Source: Actinoplanes sandaracinus
Lineage (GTDB): Bacteria > Actinomycetota > Actinomycetes > Mycobacteriales > Micromonosporaceae
NCBI RefSeq assembly: GCF_030009775.1
Contig: NZ_JASCTH010000027.1
Span: 1-64,000, forward strand
Direction: 5' to 3'
Length of the DNA: 64,000 bases
Positions 8,123 to 16,743 of the stretch are shown here, piece after piece. The translations under genes and the position numbers were made by a program. The notes under the pieces were generated by a model. It was not told where the DNA came from and ran no database searches. It saw only the letters and a list, made by a program, of their open reading frames with translations. Positions within the stretch are counted from its first letter, which is position 1. Each line of letters begins with the position of its first letter.

Positions 8123-8365
8123 TTGATCATCGTGGCCGGGCGTGCTTTCATCGGCGGTCCCGAGACCGCTACCAGGGAGCCGACCATCTTCTTCTTCGAG
8201 GGCGAGCGTGCCGGGCTCGCGAAGCGCCGGGCCCCGCTGGCCGGCTTCCGGGCACTGCTGGTGGGCGGCGCAGGCCTGGTCCTCGCCCGCGGTCCGCTCG
8301 CCGTCACGATCACCCTGACCGTCTCCTGCTACGCGGCCTTCAAGCTGCTCCTCCTCTGCCGCTAG
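8123..8365 (+). CDS. possible small membrane protein, 80 aa
   Basis: A TTG-initiated ORF encoding TIFFFEGERAGLAKRR and a hydrophobic C-terminal part (GPLAVTITLTVSCYAAF). No ribosome binding site is clear and no family is recognised. Codon use is acceptable. It may be a chance ORF. Confidence 0.28.
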   Translation: MIIVAGRAFIGGPETATREPTIFFFEGERAGLAKRRAPLAGFRALLVGGAGLVLARGPLAVTITLTVSCYAAFKLLLLCR

Positions 8366-8460
8366 CCGGTTCGGCATCGGGCCGTACGGTGCTGCCACCC
8401 GCGCGGTGGCCGACACATATATCAGCGGCGAGAAGGGTTCGCGGCTGCGATGATGCCGCC

Positions 8461-9090
8461 GTGATCGACAATGGCCTCTGGTATGCGATGCCGGCTCTGG
8501 CCGGCGAACGGATCCGGCTCGAACCTCTGCGGTACGAACACGCGACGGACTATCTCGCGGCAGTCGGCGACAGCGAGGACGCGGCCGAGATCTTCCGGTG
8601 GCAGAGCCCTTCGGGCGGGGCGCTGACCCGGCCGGCGACCGTGGAGGACGCCCGTGCGCACATCGTGGCCGCGCTCGCCGCCCGGGCCCGCGGGGTCCGG
8701 TTCCCCTACGCTCAGATCGACGCGGCGACGGGCCGGTTCGCCGGCACGACGTCCTTCGCGGACCCCGACCCGACGTTGCGCACCCTGACGATCGGATACA
8801 CCTGGCTCGGACGGCCGTGGTGGGGCACGGGGGCGAACGCCGAATCGAAACTACTGATGCTCGGCTTCGCCTTCGAAACCCTCGGCGCGATCCGGGTATC
8901 GCTGGTCACCGACATCCGCAACGAGCGCGCTCAGGCCGCGATCGAGCGGCTCGGCGCCAGCCGTGAGGGAGTCCTTCGGAAGCATCGCCGCCGCGCCGAC
9001 GGCTCATGGCGCGACACCGTCATGTACGCCATCACCGACGACGACTGGCCAACGGTGAAACACGACCTCAAGGCTCGACTGCGCCCGTAA
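8461..9090 (+). CDS. GNAT acetyltransferase, RimJ/RimL type
   Basis: The 209-aa product begins with the RimJ/L pattern ALAGERIRLEPLRYEHATDY and has the acetyl-CoA part TIGYTWLGRPWWGTGANAES, then LGAIRVSLVTDIRNERAQAA, IERLGASREGVLRKHRRRAD and RDTVMYAITDDDW. These proteins acetylate protein N-termini or small molecules. GTG at 8461 fits the conserved N-terminus. A 7-bp hairpin separates it from the convergent acetyltransferase gene. Confidence 0.82.
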   Translation: MIDNGLWYAMPALAGERIRLEPLRYEHATDYLAAVGDSEDAAEIFRWQSPSGGALTRPATVEDARAHIVAALAARARGVRFPYAQIDAATGRFAGTTSFADPDPTLRTLTIGYTWLGRPWWGTGANAESKLLMLGFAFETLGAIRVSLVTDIRNERAQAAIERLGASREGVLRKHRRRADGSWRDTVMYAITDDDWPTVKHDLKARLRP

Positions 9091-9095
9091 GACGT

Positions 9096-9114
9096 GCCGG
9101 CCGGGATGGCCGGC
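9096..9114. terminator. hairpin between convergent acetyltransferase genes
   Basis: GCCGGCC and GGCCGGC form a perfect 7-bp stem with a 5-nt loop just after the plus-strand stop. Confidence 0.4.
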
Positions 9115-9135
9115 GGAGACGATCAGCTCGCGGAT

Positions 9136-9630
9136 CTAACGTTCGCCCTCCTCCGTCTTGAAGGGGCGCAGACCCCGGCGCTGATAGTTGGGCAGAGCGT
9201 TGGGGTGGTCCAGCGACGACGTGTGCAGCCAGACCCTCTCCACCGCGGGAGCCAGGTCCCAGGCCTTCCGCAGCGCGAGCGTCAACGCGTAACCGCCCAG
9301 GCGCCTGGAGACGAATTCCGGCACCAGCCCGAAGGTCTCGATCTCCACCTCGTTGCCGGGGTGGAGATCGTAGGCGGCCAGGCCCGCGGGCTCGCCCTCG
9401 AAGGACAGCAGCCAGAACAGCCGGTCCGGGTGCTGGGCCTGCCAGGCGGTCCACTCTTCCCGGGTACGGCTCGCGCACTTCCAGCCGTAGGGGGCACCGA
9501 TCCGGACCTGCAACGCGACGACCAACGGCGAGTCTCGGTCCAAGGGTTCCAGCGTCAGGCCGGGCACCGGATCGGCTGGCGTGAGTTGGTCACGGACTGT
9601 CATCTCCAGATAGGTCACGATCTCTCTCAC
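9136..9630 (-). CDS. GNAT acetyltransferase
   Basis: The 164-aa product begins REIVTYLEMTVRDQLTPAD, a conserved N-terminus in actinobacterial GNATs, and continues with LFWLLSFEGEPAGLAAYDLH, VEIETFGLVPEFVSRRLGGY (acetyl-CoA loop) and RVWLHTSSLDHPNALPNYQRR with the late YQRRGL motif. Substrate unknown. The start is at GTG 9630 because the conserved N-terminus would be lost from the internal ATG at 9603. Confidence 0.8.
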   Translation of the reverse strand: MREIVTYLEMTVRDQLTPADPVPGLTLEPLDRDSPLVVALQVRIGAPYGWKCASRTREEWTAWQAQHPDRLFWLLSFEGEPAGLAAYDLHPGNEVEIETFGLVPEFVSRRLGGYALTLALRKAWDLAPAVERVWLHTSSLDHPNALPNYQRRGLRPFKTEEGER

Positions 9631-9697
9631 CCGCGGAAGACTACGTGAGGTCGCGGGTCGTGGACCATGTGACGATCGGCGAAGAGGGCGGGCCGGC

Positions 9698-10453
9698 TTA
9701 CGTCGTACCGGTGGCAGGGAATCGGGCGGTGAGGAAATCGGACCACCGCTCGCCCGAGGAGGGGTTGGCGGGCGCCAGATGCGCGCCGTCGCGGAAGGCG
9801 CGGAACGTGGCGCCGGGCAGCCGGACCGGGACCAGCCGGCGGCGGCTGCCGGTGGCCGCGAGATAGGACCGGAACACCTCTGGCGCCCGGAGCACTTCGG
9901 GCCCGCCCAGGTCCGCGGCGCGGCCGGGAACCGGGGTGTCGACGAGGTCGGCGATGCGCGCGGCCACGTCCTGGGTGGAGATCGGCTGGACGGGCACGTC
10001 GGGTGCGAACACGAGCGGGAGCCGGGCGGCGATCCGGGCGCCGCCGAGGACGAAGTCGTGGAACTGGGTGGCCCGCAGGATCGTGCCGCCGTAGGCGTCG
10101 ATCAGGCCCTCGGCCTCCAGCTTGATCCGGTAGTACGGGTACGGGATCCGATCGACGCCGACGATCGACACGAAGATCACATGTGGATGGCCGGTGCGGG
10201 AGGCGGTGGCCAGCAGATTGCGGGTGCTGTCGATGTCGGACCTGCCGAACCGGCGGGTGTCGCTGGCACAGTGCACCACGGCGCCGGCGCCGTCGAGTGC
10301 CGCGTCGAGACCGGCCCCGGTCGCGAGATCGCCCTGATAGGCCTGGCCGGGGCGGCGGCTGAGGCCGCGCACGTCGGCGCCGCGGGTGCGCAGAAGGCCG
10401 GCCACCTGCCGGCCGAGGGTGCCGGTCGAACCGGTGACGAGGATGTGCTTCAT
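9698..10453 (-). CDS. NAD(P)-binding atypical SDR (NmrA-like)
   Basis: The 251-aa protein starts with a Rossmann GxxGxxG motif (HILVTGSTGTLGRQVAGLL), binds dinucleotide at SRRPGQAYQGDL, and has VVHCASDTRRFGRSD and the YYRIKLEAEGLI helix in which YxxxK is kept. The C-terminal part AADLGGPEVLRAPEVF is typical of NmrA/atypical SDRs. It probably acts as a quinone or unknown substrate reductase. It lies 76 bp downstream of the HxlR gene on the same strand, so it may be in its regulon. Confidence 0.8.
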   Translation of the reverse strand: MKHILVTGSTGTLGRQVAGLLRTRGADVRGLSRRPGQAYQGDLATGAGLDAALDGAGAVVHCASDTRRFGRSDIDSTRNLLATASRTGHPHVIFVSIVGVDRIPYPYYRIKLEAEGLIDAYGGTILRATQFHDFVLGGARIAARLPLVFAPDVPVQPISTQDVAARIADLVDTPVPGRAADLGGPEVLRAPEVFRSYLAATGSRRRLVPVRLPGATFRAFRDGAHLAPANPSSGERWSDFLTARFPATGTT

Positions 10454-10529
10454 ACCGGGATGGACGAACGCGGGCGCGCGGATGTGACAGCCCTGCTGAG
10501 GGCCCCCGGGCGAGCGCGATCCACCACCG

Positions 10530-10898
10530 TTACCGCGAGCCGCCGCGCTGACGGGCGGCCTCGATGCGCGGGGCGTTCTCGATCGCCCACTCGCCGACCG
10601 CGACGACCAGCGGCAGCAGCGACCGGCCCAGGTCGGTGACGGTGTATTCGACCCGCTCGGGGGTCTGCCGCCGGCTGATCAGCCCGTCGGCCTCGAGGGC
10701 GCGCAGGGTGCGGGTGAGGATGCGGCGGCTCAGACCTTCGATCGTCCGATCGAGCTGGTTGAAGCCGTAGGGCCCGCCGTCGGCGAGGATCGCCAGGACC
10801 AGGACGCTCCATTTCTCGCCGACCATCCGCAGGATGTCGGTGGCCGCGCACGTCGCGCGGTCGGCCGGGGTCACGGGCAGCGGCAGGACCGGTGACAT
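10530..10898 (-). CDS. HxlR-type winged-helix regulator
   Basis: The 122-aa protein has the HxlR layout: one N-terminal cysteine (DRATCAATDIL), GEKWSVLVLAILADGGPYGF, FNQLDRTIEGLSRRILTRTL as recognition region, and LISRRQTPERVEYTVTDLGR as wing. The lone Cys17 is the position used for redox or electrophile sensing in relatives such as HypR and YodB. ATG at 10898 follows GAAGG. It is divergent from an SDR gene with 48 bp between starts and is likely to control that gene and the downstream SDR at 9698-10453. Confidence 0.85.
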   Translation of the reverse strand: MSPVLPLPVTPADRATCAATDILRMVGEKWSVLVLAILADGGPYGFNQLDRTIEGLSRRILTRTLRALEADGLISRRQTPERVEYTVTDLGRSLLPLVVAVGEWAIENAPRIEAARQRGGSR

Positions 10899-10946
10899 CA
10901 ATGTGCCTTCTTTCGGGCTTGGCCGGGCAGCCTCGACGATTCCAGT

Positions 10947-11678
10947 ATGCGCACTGTGGTGATCGCGGGCGGGACCCGCGGAATCGGCCGGGCCCTCGCC
11001 GCCCGCCTCGAGGACAGCTGGAACGTCGTGGCCCTGGGCAGCGCCGACGCCGACCTGTCCTCCGTCAAGGAGACCCGGGCCCTGATCGAGCGGCTGCCGC
11101 GAAGAATCGACGCCCTGGTCCTGTCGGCCGGCCGCTTCTCGCCGCGGCGGATCGTCACCGCCGAGGGCTTCGAGCAGACGTTCGCCATCGGGGTGCTGGC
11201 CAGGCATCTGCTGGCCGAAGGGCTGCGGCCGGCTCTGGAACGGGCGCCGCGGCCGGTGATCCTCAACCTCTGCGGCGTCGGCGGCATCCGCGCCGGGCGC
11301 ATCCACTGGGACGATCCGCAGCTCACCCGGGGCTATTCGCTGCTCGCCGCGACCATGCAGGGCGCACGGGCCAACGACCTGCTCGGCGCCGGGTTCGCCG
11401 CCCGTCACCCTTCGACCTCTGTCCGGTACGTGCTGTACAACCCGCTGTTCGTCGACAGCGGCATGCACCGCTACCTCGGCCGGCCGATGCGCTGGGTCAT
11501 CGGTGTCCTGGCCGCCCTGTTCGGGGCCTCACCGGCGACCGCGGCCGCACCCCTGGCGGGCCTGTTGGCCGATCCGCCGGACGCGCCGCTGACCGCTCTG
11601 CGCCGCGGGACTCCGGTGCCGTCGCCCGGATCCGACGACGCCGCACGCCTCTATCGCCTGCTGGAGGATCTGACCTGA
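10947..11678 (+). CDS. short-chain dehydrogenase-like protein with degenerate active site
   Basis: The N-terminus TVVIAGGTRGIGRALAARL is a classical SDR cofactor site, and ALVLSAGRFSP takes the place of the NNAG block. The catalytic region reads LNLCGVGG without the usual serine, and GYSLLAATMQGAR keeps a tyrosine but lacks the lysine of YxxxK. The fold is clear, but standard dehydrogenase activity is doubtful. It diverges from hxlR over 48 bp, so the two are probably co-regulated. Confidence 0.75.
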   Translation: MRTVVIAGGTRGIGRALAARLEDSWNVVALGSADADLSSVKETRALIERLPRRIDALVLSAGRFSPRRIVTAEGFEQTFAIGVLARHLLAEGLRPALERAPRPVILNLCGVGGIRAGRIHWDDPQLTRGYSLLAATMQGARANDLLGAGFAARHPSTSVRYVLYNPLFVDSGMHRYLGRPMRWVIGVLAALFGASPATAAAPLAGLLADPPDAPLTALRRGTPVPSPGSDDAARLYRLLEDLT

Positions 11679-11700
11679 GCCGGCCAGTTCCCCGCACCCT

Positions 11701-11765
11701 TTCCGGGCCACTTCTTTCCGGGCACGGCGACTTCTTCTCCGGGCAGGACTTCTTTCAGGGCAGGA
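11701..11765. repeat. four imperfect copies of a ~17-20 bp unit
   Basis: TTCCGGGCCACTTCT, TTCCGGGCACGGCGACTTCT, TCTCCGGGCAGGACTTCT and TTCAGGGCAGGAC follow each other between the SDR stop and the thymidine kinase stop. The unit is short and slightly variable. It overlaps the last codons of tdk. Confidence 0.45.
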
Positions 11766-12306
11766 CGACGCAGCGCCGGCAGCGAGCCTCATAGGTGTAG
11801 GTGCCGTCGTCGGGCAGCGCGGTCGACGGCGCCAGCTCCCGGATCATCGGCTTGCCGTGCTCCAGCACCTGTGTGTGCGTCGCGTCCAGCGAACGGCACA
11901 CGTCGCACACCGCCCGCCGGTAGATCACCTCGGCCGGGGCCAGCTCGAACAGCGCCCGCACCGGCGCGAACAGCTGGCCGCGGTGGTCCAGGTCGATACC
12001 GGCGACGACCACCTTGATGCCGGAACGGACCGCCGCCCCGAGCACGGCGATGTCGTCGACCGTGAACATGTGGATCTCGTCGACGCCGATCACCTCGACC
12101 CCGCCGTCCGCGGCCCCGGCCAGCGAGCTCACCTTCACCGTCTGCAGGCTGCCGCCCGAACGCGACGTCACCGCGGTGTCGCGGCCGTGGCGCGCCGACT
12201 GGTAGACGCGGTGCGGGATGTCCGCGTACTGCAACGGCGACAGCAGGCTGATCATCTCCAGCGACTTGCCGCCCTTCATCGGGCCGAGGATCACGGTCAA
12301 ATCCAT
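11755..12306 (-). CDS. tdk: thymidine kinase (type II)
   Basis: The 183-aa product has the type II thymidine kinase layout: P-loop GPMKGGKSLEMIS at residues ~8-20, Walker B-like VIGVDEIHMF, a LDHRGQLFAPVRALFELAPA segment for thymidine binding, and a zinc site made of CDVC and CRRC near the C-terminus. It phosphorylates thymidine in the salvage pathway in the cytosol. The start is the ATG at 12306. The gene is divergent from the next ORF with 100 bp between them. Confidence 0.9.
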   Translation of the reverse strand: MDLTVILGPMKGGKSLEMISLLSPLQYADIPHRVYQSARHGRDTAVTSRSGGSLQTVKVSSLAGAADGGVEVIGVDEIHMFTVDDIAVLGAAVRSGIKVVVAGIDLDHRGQLFAPVRALFELAPAEVIYRRAVCDVCRSLDATHTQVLEHGKPMIRELAPSTALPDDGTYTYEARCRRCVVLP

Positions 12307-12406
12307 GCCGTCACCGTGCCATTCGCGGTCCGGCCGGTATCGGGCACCCCACCCGCCGGTGAGAGCGGGGCTGCCTCGTACCCTGGCCGTCCGTATCCTG
12401 ACCGGC

Positions 12407-12958
12407 ATGCGGGTGCTGTTCGACGACTTCGTCCACACCGAGTTCCACCTGTTCTTCCTCGGCGGACAGGAGGCCGACGCCGTCGGCTACGGACGCGACG
12501 GCCAGGTCAACGGCCTGTGCGGGGCGGCCGAACCCGGCAACCTGATCTTCACCACCGGTCTGCACACCGGAAACGTGCCGCTGCGCATCGAACGGCACGA
12601 CACCGAGCCGCCGCTCGGCGAGATGTGGCCCGACGTCGTCGAGGCGTCGTTCACCCCGGTGGATCCGGACGTGTGGCTGGTGAGTTCGAGTTCGCCGCCG
12701 GTGGCGCTCGCGCTGGAGCAGGGCACCTACCGGGCGCGGTACTGCGCGATCGGTTTCGACAACGAGGACCAGCTGACCGACGACCCGCCGGAGCGGTACC
12801 TGGTCCAGTTCTGGCCCGCGCCCGCGGCGCCCGACCGGATCGTCAGGCAGACCTCGCCGGGCGCCGCGCACTGGCACGGCACCGCCCAGAGGACTCTCGC
12901 CGCGCCGGCCGCCGGCCGCGACCCCGCGGAGCGCAATGTATCGACGCACGTGATTTAA
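12407..12958 (+). CDS. hypothetical protein, 183 aa
   Basis: The sequence begins MRVLFDDFVHTEFHLFFLGG and continues with beta-rich segments (NLIFTTGLHTGNVPLRIERH, ERYLVQFWPAPAAPDR) that resemble actinobacterial proteins of unknown function related to competence-like or immunity-type small proteins. No catalytic motif is seen and no signal peptide is present. ATG at 12407 was taken because the conserved-looking part begins there. Confidence 0.6.
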   Translation: MRVLFDDFVHTEFHLFFLGGQEADAVGYGRDGQVNGLCGAAEPGNLIFTTGLHTGNVPLRIERHDTEPPLGEMWPDVVEASFTPVDPDVWLVSSSSPPVALALEQGTYRARYCAIGFDNEDQLTDDPPERYLVQFWPAPAAPDRIVRQTSPGAAHWHGTAQRTLAAPAAGRDPAERNVSTHVI

Positions 12959-13010
12959 TTCGGCGGTGGTGCACGCCTGGACCAGGCGGCCACGGACCGG
13001 AGGAGATCTC

Positions 13011-13421
13011 ATGCGCGTGATCGCGTCCCTGGCGGCCGCACTGGCCGTTGTCGCCGGCCCGATCGTCCTGGCCGGCCCGGCCGGTGCGGCGTCCGTCTCA
13101 CGGCCGGGCGGGCAGGTGGACGCCGCGGCGGCCAGCACGCAGCGTGCCGGCTTCTTCGCCGAGTCCTATCGTGGCCACTGGGTCATGGGCTGGGGCCGCG
13201 ACGAGTCGGCCTGCGCCTACATCGACGGCGTGCAGTTGGTGCTCTACCCCGTCGGCGGCGATCACTACCTGAGCGCGCTCCAGGCGTACCAGCAAGAACG
13301 CGGTGTCCGCAGCATCACCAGGGCGTCGGCGCGGGTCCTCGGCGAGTTCACGATGGTCCCGCCGGCCGATCCGGTGCGGCACTGCCCCGTTTTCGTGAAA
13401 GGCCCGCCCGCGCAGGGCTGA
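13011..13421 (+). CDS. small secreted protein, 136 aa
   Basis: ATG at 13011 follows AGGAG with ideal spacing. A Sec signal peptide (ASLAAALAVVAGPIVLAGPA then GAASV) is followed by a ~108-residue domain with two cysteines, in DESACAYIDGVQLVLYP and VRHCPVFVKG, probably a disulfide. No family recognised. The neighbouring convergent gene also encodes a small secreted two- to four-cysteine protein. Confidence 0.65.
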   Translation: MRVIASLAAALAVVAGPIVLAGPAGAASVSRPGGQVDAAAASTQRAGFFAESYRGHWVMGWGRDESACAYIDGVQLVLYPVGGDHYLSALQAYQQERGVRSITRASARVLGEFTMVPPADPVRHCPVFVKGPPAQG

Positions 13422-13441
13422 GGCCGTCTGACGCTCCGGCG

Positions 13442-13466
13442 AGGCGCTGCGCGGTGCGCAGCGCCT
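13442..13466. terminator. bidirectional hairpin terminator
   Basis: AGGCGCTGCGC and GCGCAGCGCCT form a perfect 11-bp stem with a 3-nt loop between the two convergent secreted-protein genes. Confidence 0.6.
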
Positions 13467-13476
13467 TCTGGTGCGG

Positions 13477-13917
13477 TCAACGCCAGACCGTGAAGCGGAC
13501 GGTCTGGATCTCGGGCTCGATGTAGTCGACCTGGTACAACACGCGGAACACCGTGCCGTCGGGCACGTTGCGGGCCAGCACCGTGCGCTGCCGCGGCGTC
13601 GTCGAGCAGGCCTGCACCGGCTCGCTGTAGGTGTAGTCGCCGCCATCGGGCGACACGAACGCCAGCAGGAACGTCTGGCAGTTGTCGGACGGGCGGTGGA
13701 TGTCGCGGATGTGCGAGACCGCGATGGTGGTGCACGCCGATGCCGGCACGGTCACCGGTGCGGAGGCGATCCGGCCCCCTGCGTAGAAGCCGGAGCCGGG
13801 CCGGGCCGGCGCGCATCCGCCGGTGACCGGGGTGTGGGCCGCGGCGGCTGTGGCGGGCACGAGCGCGGCCGTGCCGGCCACCGCGAGGGCGGTGGCGATA
13901 CTTGCGGTTTTATTCAT
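13477..13917 (-). CDS. small secreted protein, 146 aa
   Basis: A signal peptide (TASIATALAVAGTAALVPAT then AAAAHTP) precedes a beta-rich domain with cysteines in TGGCAPARPG, PASACTTIAV, SDNCQTFLLAFVSPDGGD and PVQACSTTPR. A YTYSEPVQ segment and FLLAFVSPDGGDYTYS recall immunoglobulin-like exported proteins, but no family can be named. GGAGG lies somewhat far upstream of the ATG. Confidence 0.6.
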   Translation of the reverse strand: MNKTASIATALAVAGTAALVPATAAAAHTPVTGGCAPARPGSGFYAGGRIASAPVTVPASACTTIAVSHIRDIHRPSDNCQTFLLAFVSPDGGDYTYSEPVQACSTTPRQRTVLARNVPDGTVFRVLYQVDYIEPEIQTVRFTVWR

Positions 13918-13954
13918 GAGGGGGACGGTCCTCCGGTCGCCGAGGCTTCCCGCC

Positions 13955-14920
13955 TTACTCGGGGTAACTGGCGCGTTTCCGGGAGTCACCGCTCCCGTCG
14001 GTCGGGTTTCCCACATCAATCGATCTTCGGGTACGGACGGCGAGCACCGCGATCGGGATTCCCATGATCAGCCAGCCCTGCCAGCCGCTGAGCCCGGTCA
14101 GCCACCCGTCGATCCGCGACTCCGCCGCCTGGTCGGCCACCACCACCTGCACGAACCCGAACACGACGGTGTTGTTGACCGCGTGACCGACCACCGCCGG
14201 CCAGATCGACCCGGCGGCGAGCCGCAGCATCCCGAGCAGCACTCCGAACACGACGCAGAAGATCGTGAACGGCAGCAGCGACCGCGCCTCTTCCGGCCCC
14301 ATCGGCACGTAGAACGGCAGATGCCAGACCCCGCAGATCACCCCGATCGTGATCAGTGCCGGCCAGGTGCCCCACCGGTCGCGCAGCCGGTTCAACAGGT
14401 AGCCGCGCCAGCCCCACTCCTCGCAGAACGCGAGCGGCAGGATCAGCACGAACTGCAGCAGGTTCGCCAGCAGCGCCTGCCCGACGAGCCCCCACGGCAC
14501 CCCGGTCTGCCCGGCGGCCTCCAGCCCGGTTTGCGGCCCGGTCTCCGCCTCATAGAAGTGCCGCAGCGCGGAGAACCCGTCCAGATCGACCGGATAGATG
14601 CCGGTCACCGCGTTCAGTGTCACAGCCAGTCCCGACATGGCCAGGAACAACACGAAGCTGAGCAGGCAGTACCCGATCAGGCGCCGGCGTGGCCCGACCG
14701 GTGTCAGTGCGGTCGCCGCGGCGAGGTCGGCCGGCCGCCACACCCACCGCGCGGCGACATATGTCGCGATCGCCACCGACACCATCGCCGCGAAGAACAG
14801 CAGCCGCACCCCGGTGGCCCGCTCGACGAACCACAACCCCCACGGAAGCGCGAAGACAATCGCCAGGAAGACCCGCACATCCAGCATCGCGCCAGCATGC
14901 CAAATTTCAGGTCGCCGCAT
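13955..14920 (-). CDS. CPBP (Abi) family intramembrane metalloprotease
   Basis: The ~320-aa protein has eight or so membrane segments and the CPBP motifs: FCEEWGWRGYLLNRL (EExxxR), a WHLPFYVPMG segment (second motif with His) and GHAVNNTVVFG (third motif, HxxxN). Members include CAAX prenyl protease relatives and bacteriocin self-immunity proteins. The start is uncertain: ATG 14920 has GAGGG close by, ATG 14887 gives a more typical hydrophobic start. Confidence 0.85.
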   Translation of the reverse strand: MRRPEIWHAGAMLDVRVFLAIVFALPWGLWFVERATGVRLLFFAAMVSVAIATYVAARWVWRPADLAAATALTPVGPRRRLIGYCLLSFVLFLAMSGLAVTLNAVTGIYPVDLDGFSALRHFYEAETGPQTGLEAAGQTGVPWGLVGQALLANLLQFVLILPLAFCEEWGWRGYLLNRLRDRWGTWPALITIGVICGVWHLPFYVPMGPEEARSLLPFTIFCVVFGVLLGMLRLAAGSIWPAVVGHAVNNTVVFGFVQVVVADQAAESRIDGWLTGLSGWQGWLIMGIPIAVLAVRTRRSIDVGNPTDGSGDSRKRASYPE

Positions 14921-14985
14921 CGTCCCTCAGCGTGCGCACAGGTGACACAGAGGAGAGTCTGAGCATCGTTCACGGAGAGGTCGCC

Positions 14986-15447
14986 ATGTCGGGCAAGCAG
15001 GTTTCGGCCAAGGTTCCGCCACGCTGGTTCATCAGAACGGCCTGGGTGGTGCACCGCGGACTCTACAAAGGCACGGGCGGCCGTTTCGGTCTGCGGCGGC
15101 CCAAGGACACCCAGTGGGGGATGTTCCGGCTCACCACGACCGGGCGCCGCAGCGGACAGGAGCGGGGCGTGATCCTCGCCTACCTCGAGGACGGGCCGAA
15201 CCTGTTCACGCTGGCGATGAACGGCTGGGGTGAGGGCGAACCCGCCTGGTGGCTCAACCTGCAGGCCCACCCGGATGCGCATGCCCAGCTGCCCGGTGGG
15301 TCGCGGCGGGTGCGGGGCCGGGCAGCCGAGGGCGCCGAACGCGACCGGCTCTGGGCGAAGTGGCGCACCACCAGCCCGGACCTCGACGACTTCGCCGCTC
15401 TGCGCTCGTCACCGACCACTGTCGTGGTTCTCGAGCCCCGCGCCTGA
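14986..15447 (+). CDS. DDN-like deazaflavin (F420)-dependent nitroreductase family protein
   Basis: The 153-aa product has the nitroreductase/DDN family layout: FRLTTTGRRSGQERGVILAYLE, the GPNLFTLAMNGWGEGEPAW segment, WWLNLQAHPDAHAQL and VVVLEPRA. These proteins bind F420 and reduce quinones or nitroaromatics in mycobacteria and relatives. ATG at 14986 follows GGAGAGG. A 12-bp perfect hairpin lies downstream. Confidence 0.85.
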   Translation: MSGKQVSAKVPPRWFIRTAWVVHRGLYKGTGGRFGLRRPKDTQWGMFRLTTTGRRSGQERGVILAYLEDGPNLFTLAMNGWGEGEPAWWLNLQAHPDAHAQLPGGSRRVRGRAAEGAERDRLWAKWRTTSPDLDDFAALRSSPTTVVVLEPRA

Positions 15448-15555
15448 GCCGGCTGGGGAACCCTTCCGCCGGGCCCGCGGTCGATACGGCCGGCCGCCGC
15501 GACCTTGTCGAGCGATGCCCGCCGCGTTCACGGCCGGCTGAGGACGGGTGACGAA

Positions 15556-15585
15556 TCGTGGAGGGGCGCGGCGGCCCCTCCACGA
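15556..15585. terminator. bidirectional hairpin terminator
   Basis: TCGTGGAGGGGC and GCCCCTCCACGA form a perfect 12-bp stem with a 6-nt loop between the convergent DDN-like and methyltransferase genes. Confidence 0.6.
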
Positions 15586-15624
15586 TCAGCGGCCAGCGCC
15601 TTCAGCGGCCAGCTCTGTCAGCGG

Positions 15625-16371
15625 TCAGCGCCGCTTCAGGGCGAACACGCCCCAGCCCATGTAGCGCCGCTGGTAACGGACGTACCGCAGCGGGGCGGTG
15701 TCCAGTTCGGCGCGGAGCGCGGGTGCGAGTTCGTCATCCGGGTTCTCGTCGAGCCAGGTGCGGGTGGCGAGCCACTGGGCGGCCACATACCGATCCCAGC
15801 TGTCGTCGTCGGCCAGCACCATCTCCACCAGGTCCCAGCCGAGCCGCCCGAACGTCTCCACCAGACCGGGCAGGTCCTGGAAGTCGTCGCGAGCGGACGC
15901 GCCGCTGCCCTCGACCGCCTCCTGATCAGGGGGGTCGAGCCGCCAGAACGGCTCACCGACCAGCACGGTCCCGCCGGGACGCAGGCTGCGCTCCAGCAGG
16001 TCGAGGGTGCCGGGCACACCGTCGCCGATCCAGGTGGCGCCGACACAGGCCGCGACGTCCACCCGGCTCTCGGCGACATGGCCGGAGGCGTCGCCGTGCA
16101 CGAACGACACCCGATCCCGTACGCCCAACTCGGTCGCGCGGGCACGGGCGGAGGCCAGAAAGGCGGTGCTGATGTCGACGCCGGTGCCGGTGATACCGTG
16201 GTCACGGCTCCACGTGCACAGCATCTCCCCGCTGCCGCAGGCCAGGTCCAGCACGGACATGCCCGGCCGCAACCGGATCGCCGCACCCAGCGTGGCCAGT
16301 TTCCCGGCCGTGAACGGGTTGTGGATGCGGTGGTCCCGCTCCCGGACGACAAAACTACGTGGCAGATCCAC
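15625..16371 (-). CDS. SAM-dependent methyltransferase (class I)
   Basis: The 248-aa product has motif I VLDLACGSGEMLC, motif II GTGVDISTAFLASARA, FVHGDASGHVAESRVDVAACV, and a LRPGGTVLVGEPFWRLD motif IV/post region. The C-terminal 60 residues (RYVAAQWLATRTWLDEN) fit small-molecule methyltransferases. Substrate unknown. GTG at 16371 is the start used. Confidence 0.82.
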   Translation of the reverse strand: MDLPRSFVVRERDHRIHNPFTAGKLATLGAAIRLRPGMSVLDLACGSGEMLCTWSRDHGITGTGVDISTAFLASARARATELGVRDRVSFVHGDASGHVAESRVDVAACVGATWIGDGVPGTLDLLERSLRPGGTVLVGEPFWRLDPPDQEAVEGSGASARDDFQDLPGLVETFGRLGWDLVEMVLADDDSWDRYVAAQWLATRTWLDENPDDELAPALRAELDTAPLRYVRYQRRYMGWGVFALKRR

Positions 16372-16743
16372 TTCTACGAATCCTCACGTCGGACGAACGG
16401 ATGATAAAGCCGGAACCGACGCGAACACGCATGCAGCCACCCCATTGAGTCGATGTGAGAGCTGGAATCTAGCCGCGGCCGAACGACCGGGCGAGCGGAT
16501 TTCCGCGGAGTCTCGTCGTGGTCCTGGGCGCCGGACCATGCGGCAGGAGTTCGCCGGAGGATTTTGTCGCCAGGGTGGCCCTATGATCGGCGCCATGTGG
16601 GGAGTGCGCTTCGCGATCACCGCCGAGCAGGGGAGAGAGCCGCTCGCCGCCGTTGGTGACGATCGTCGACGTGCCGGGCTTGTCTCCCCGGCCGGCGGCC
16701 GCCGGCCGTGCCGTGATCTTCACTGCGATGTGAGCGAGGCGTC
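16372..16743. other. intergenic region without a supported gene
   Basis: These 372 bp separate divergent genes. Open frames are present on both strands but lack ribosome binding sites, and codon use is poor. It probably holds the promoters of the methyltransferase and hydrolase genes; I see no clear palindrome. Confidence 0.5.

Noticed and set aside
13823..14962. 379-codon plus-strand ORF opposite the CPBP protease
   Set aside because: Extreme Arg/Pro/Gln/His content; antisense to a membrane protease with intact EExxxR motif.
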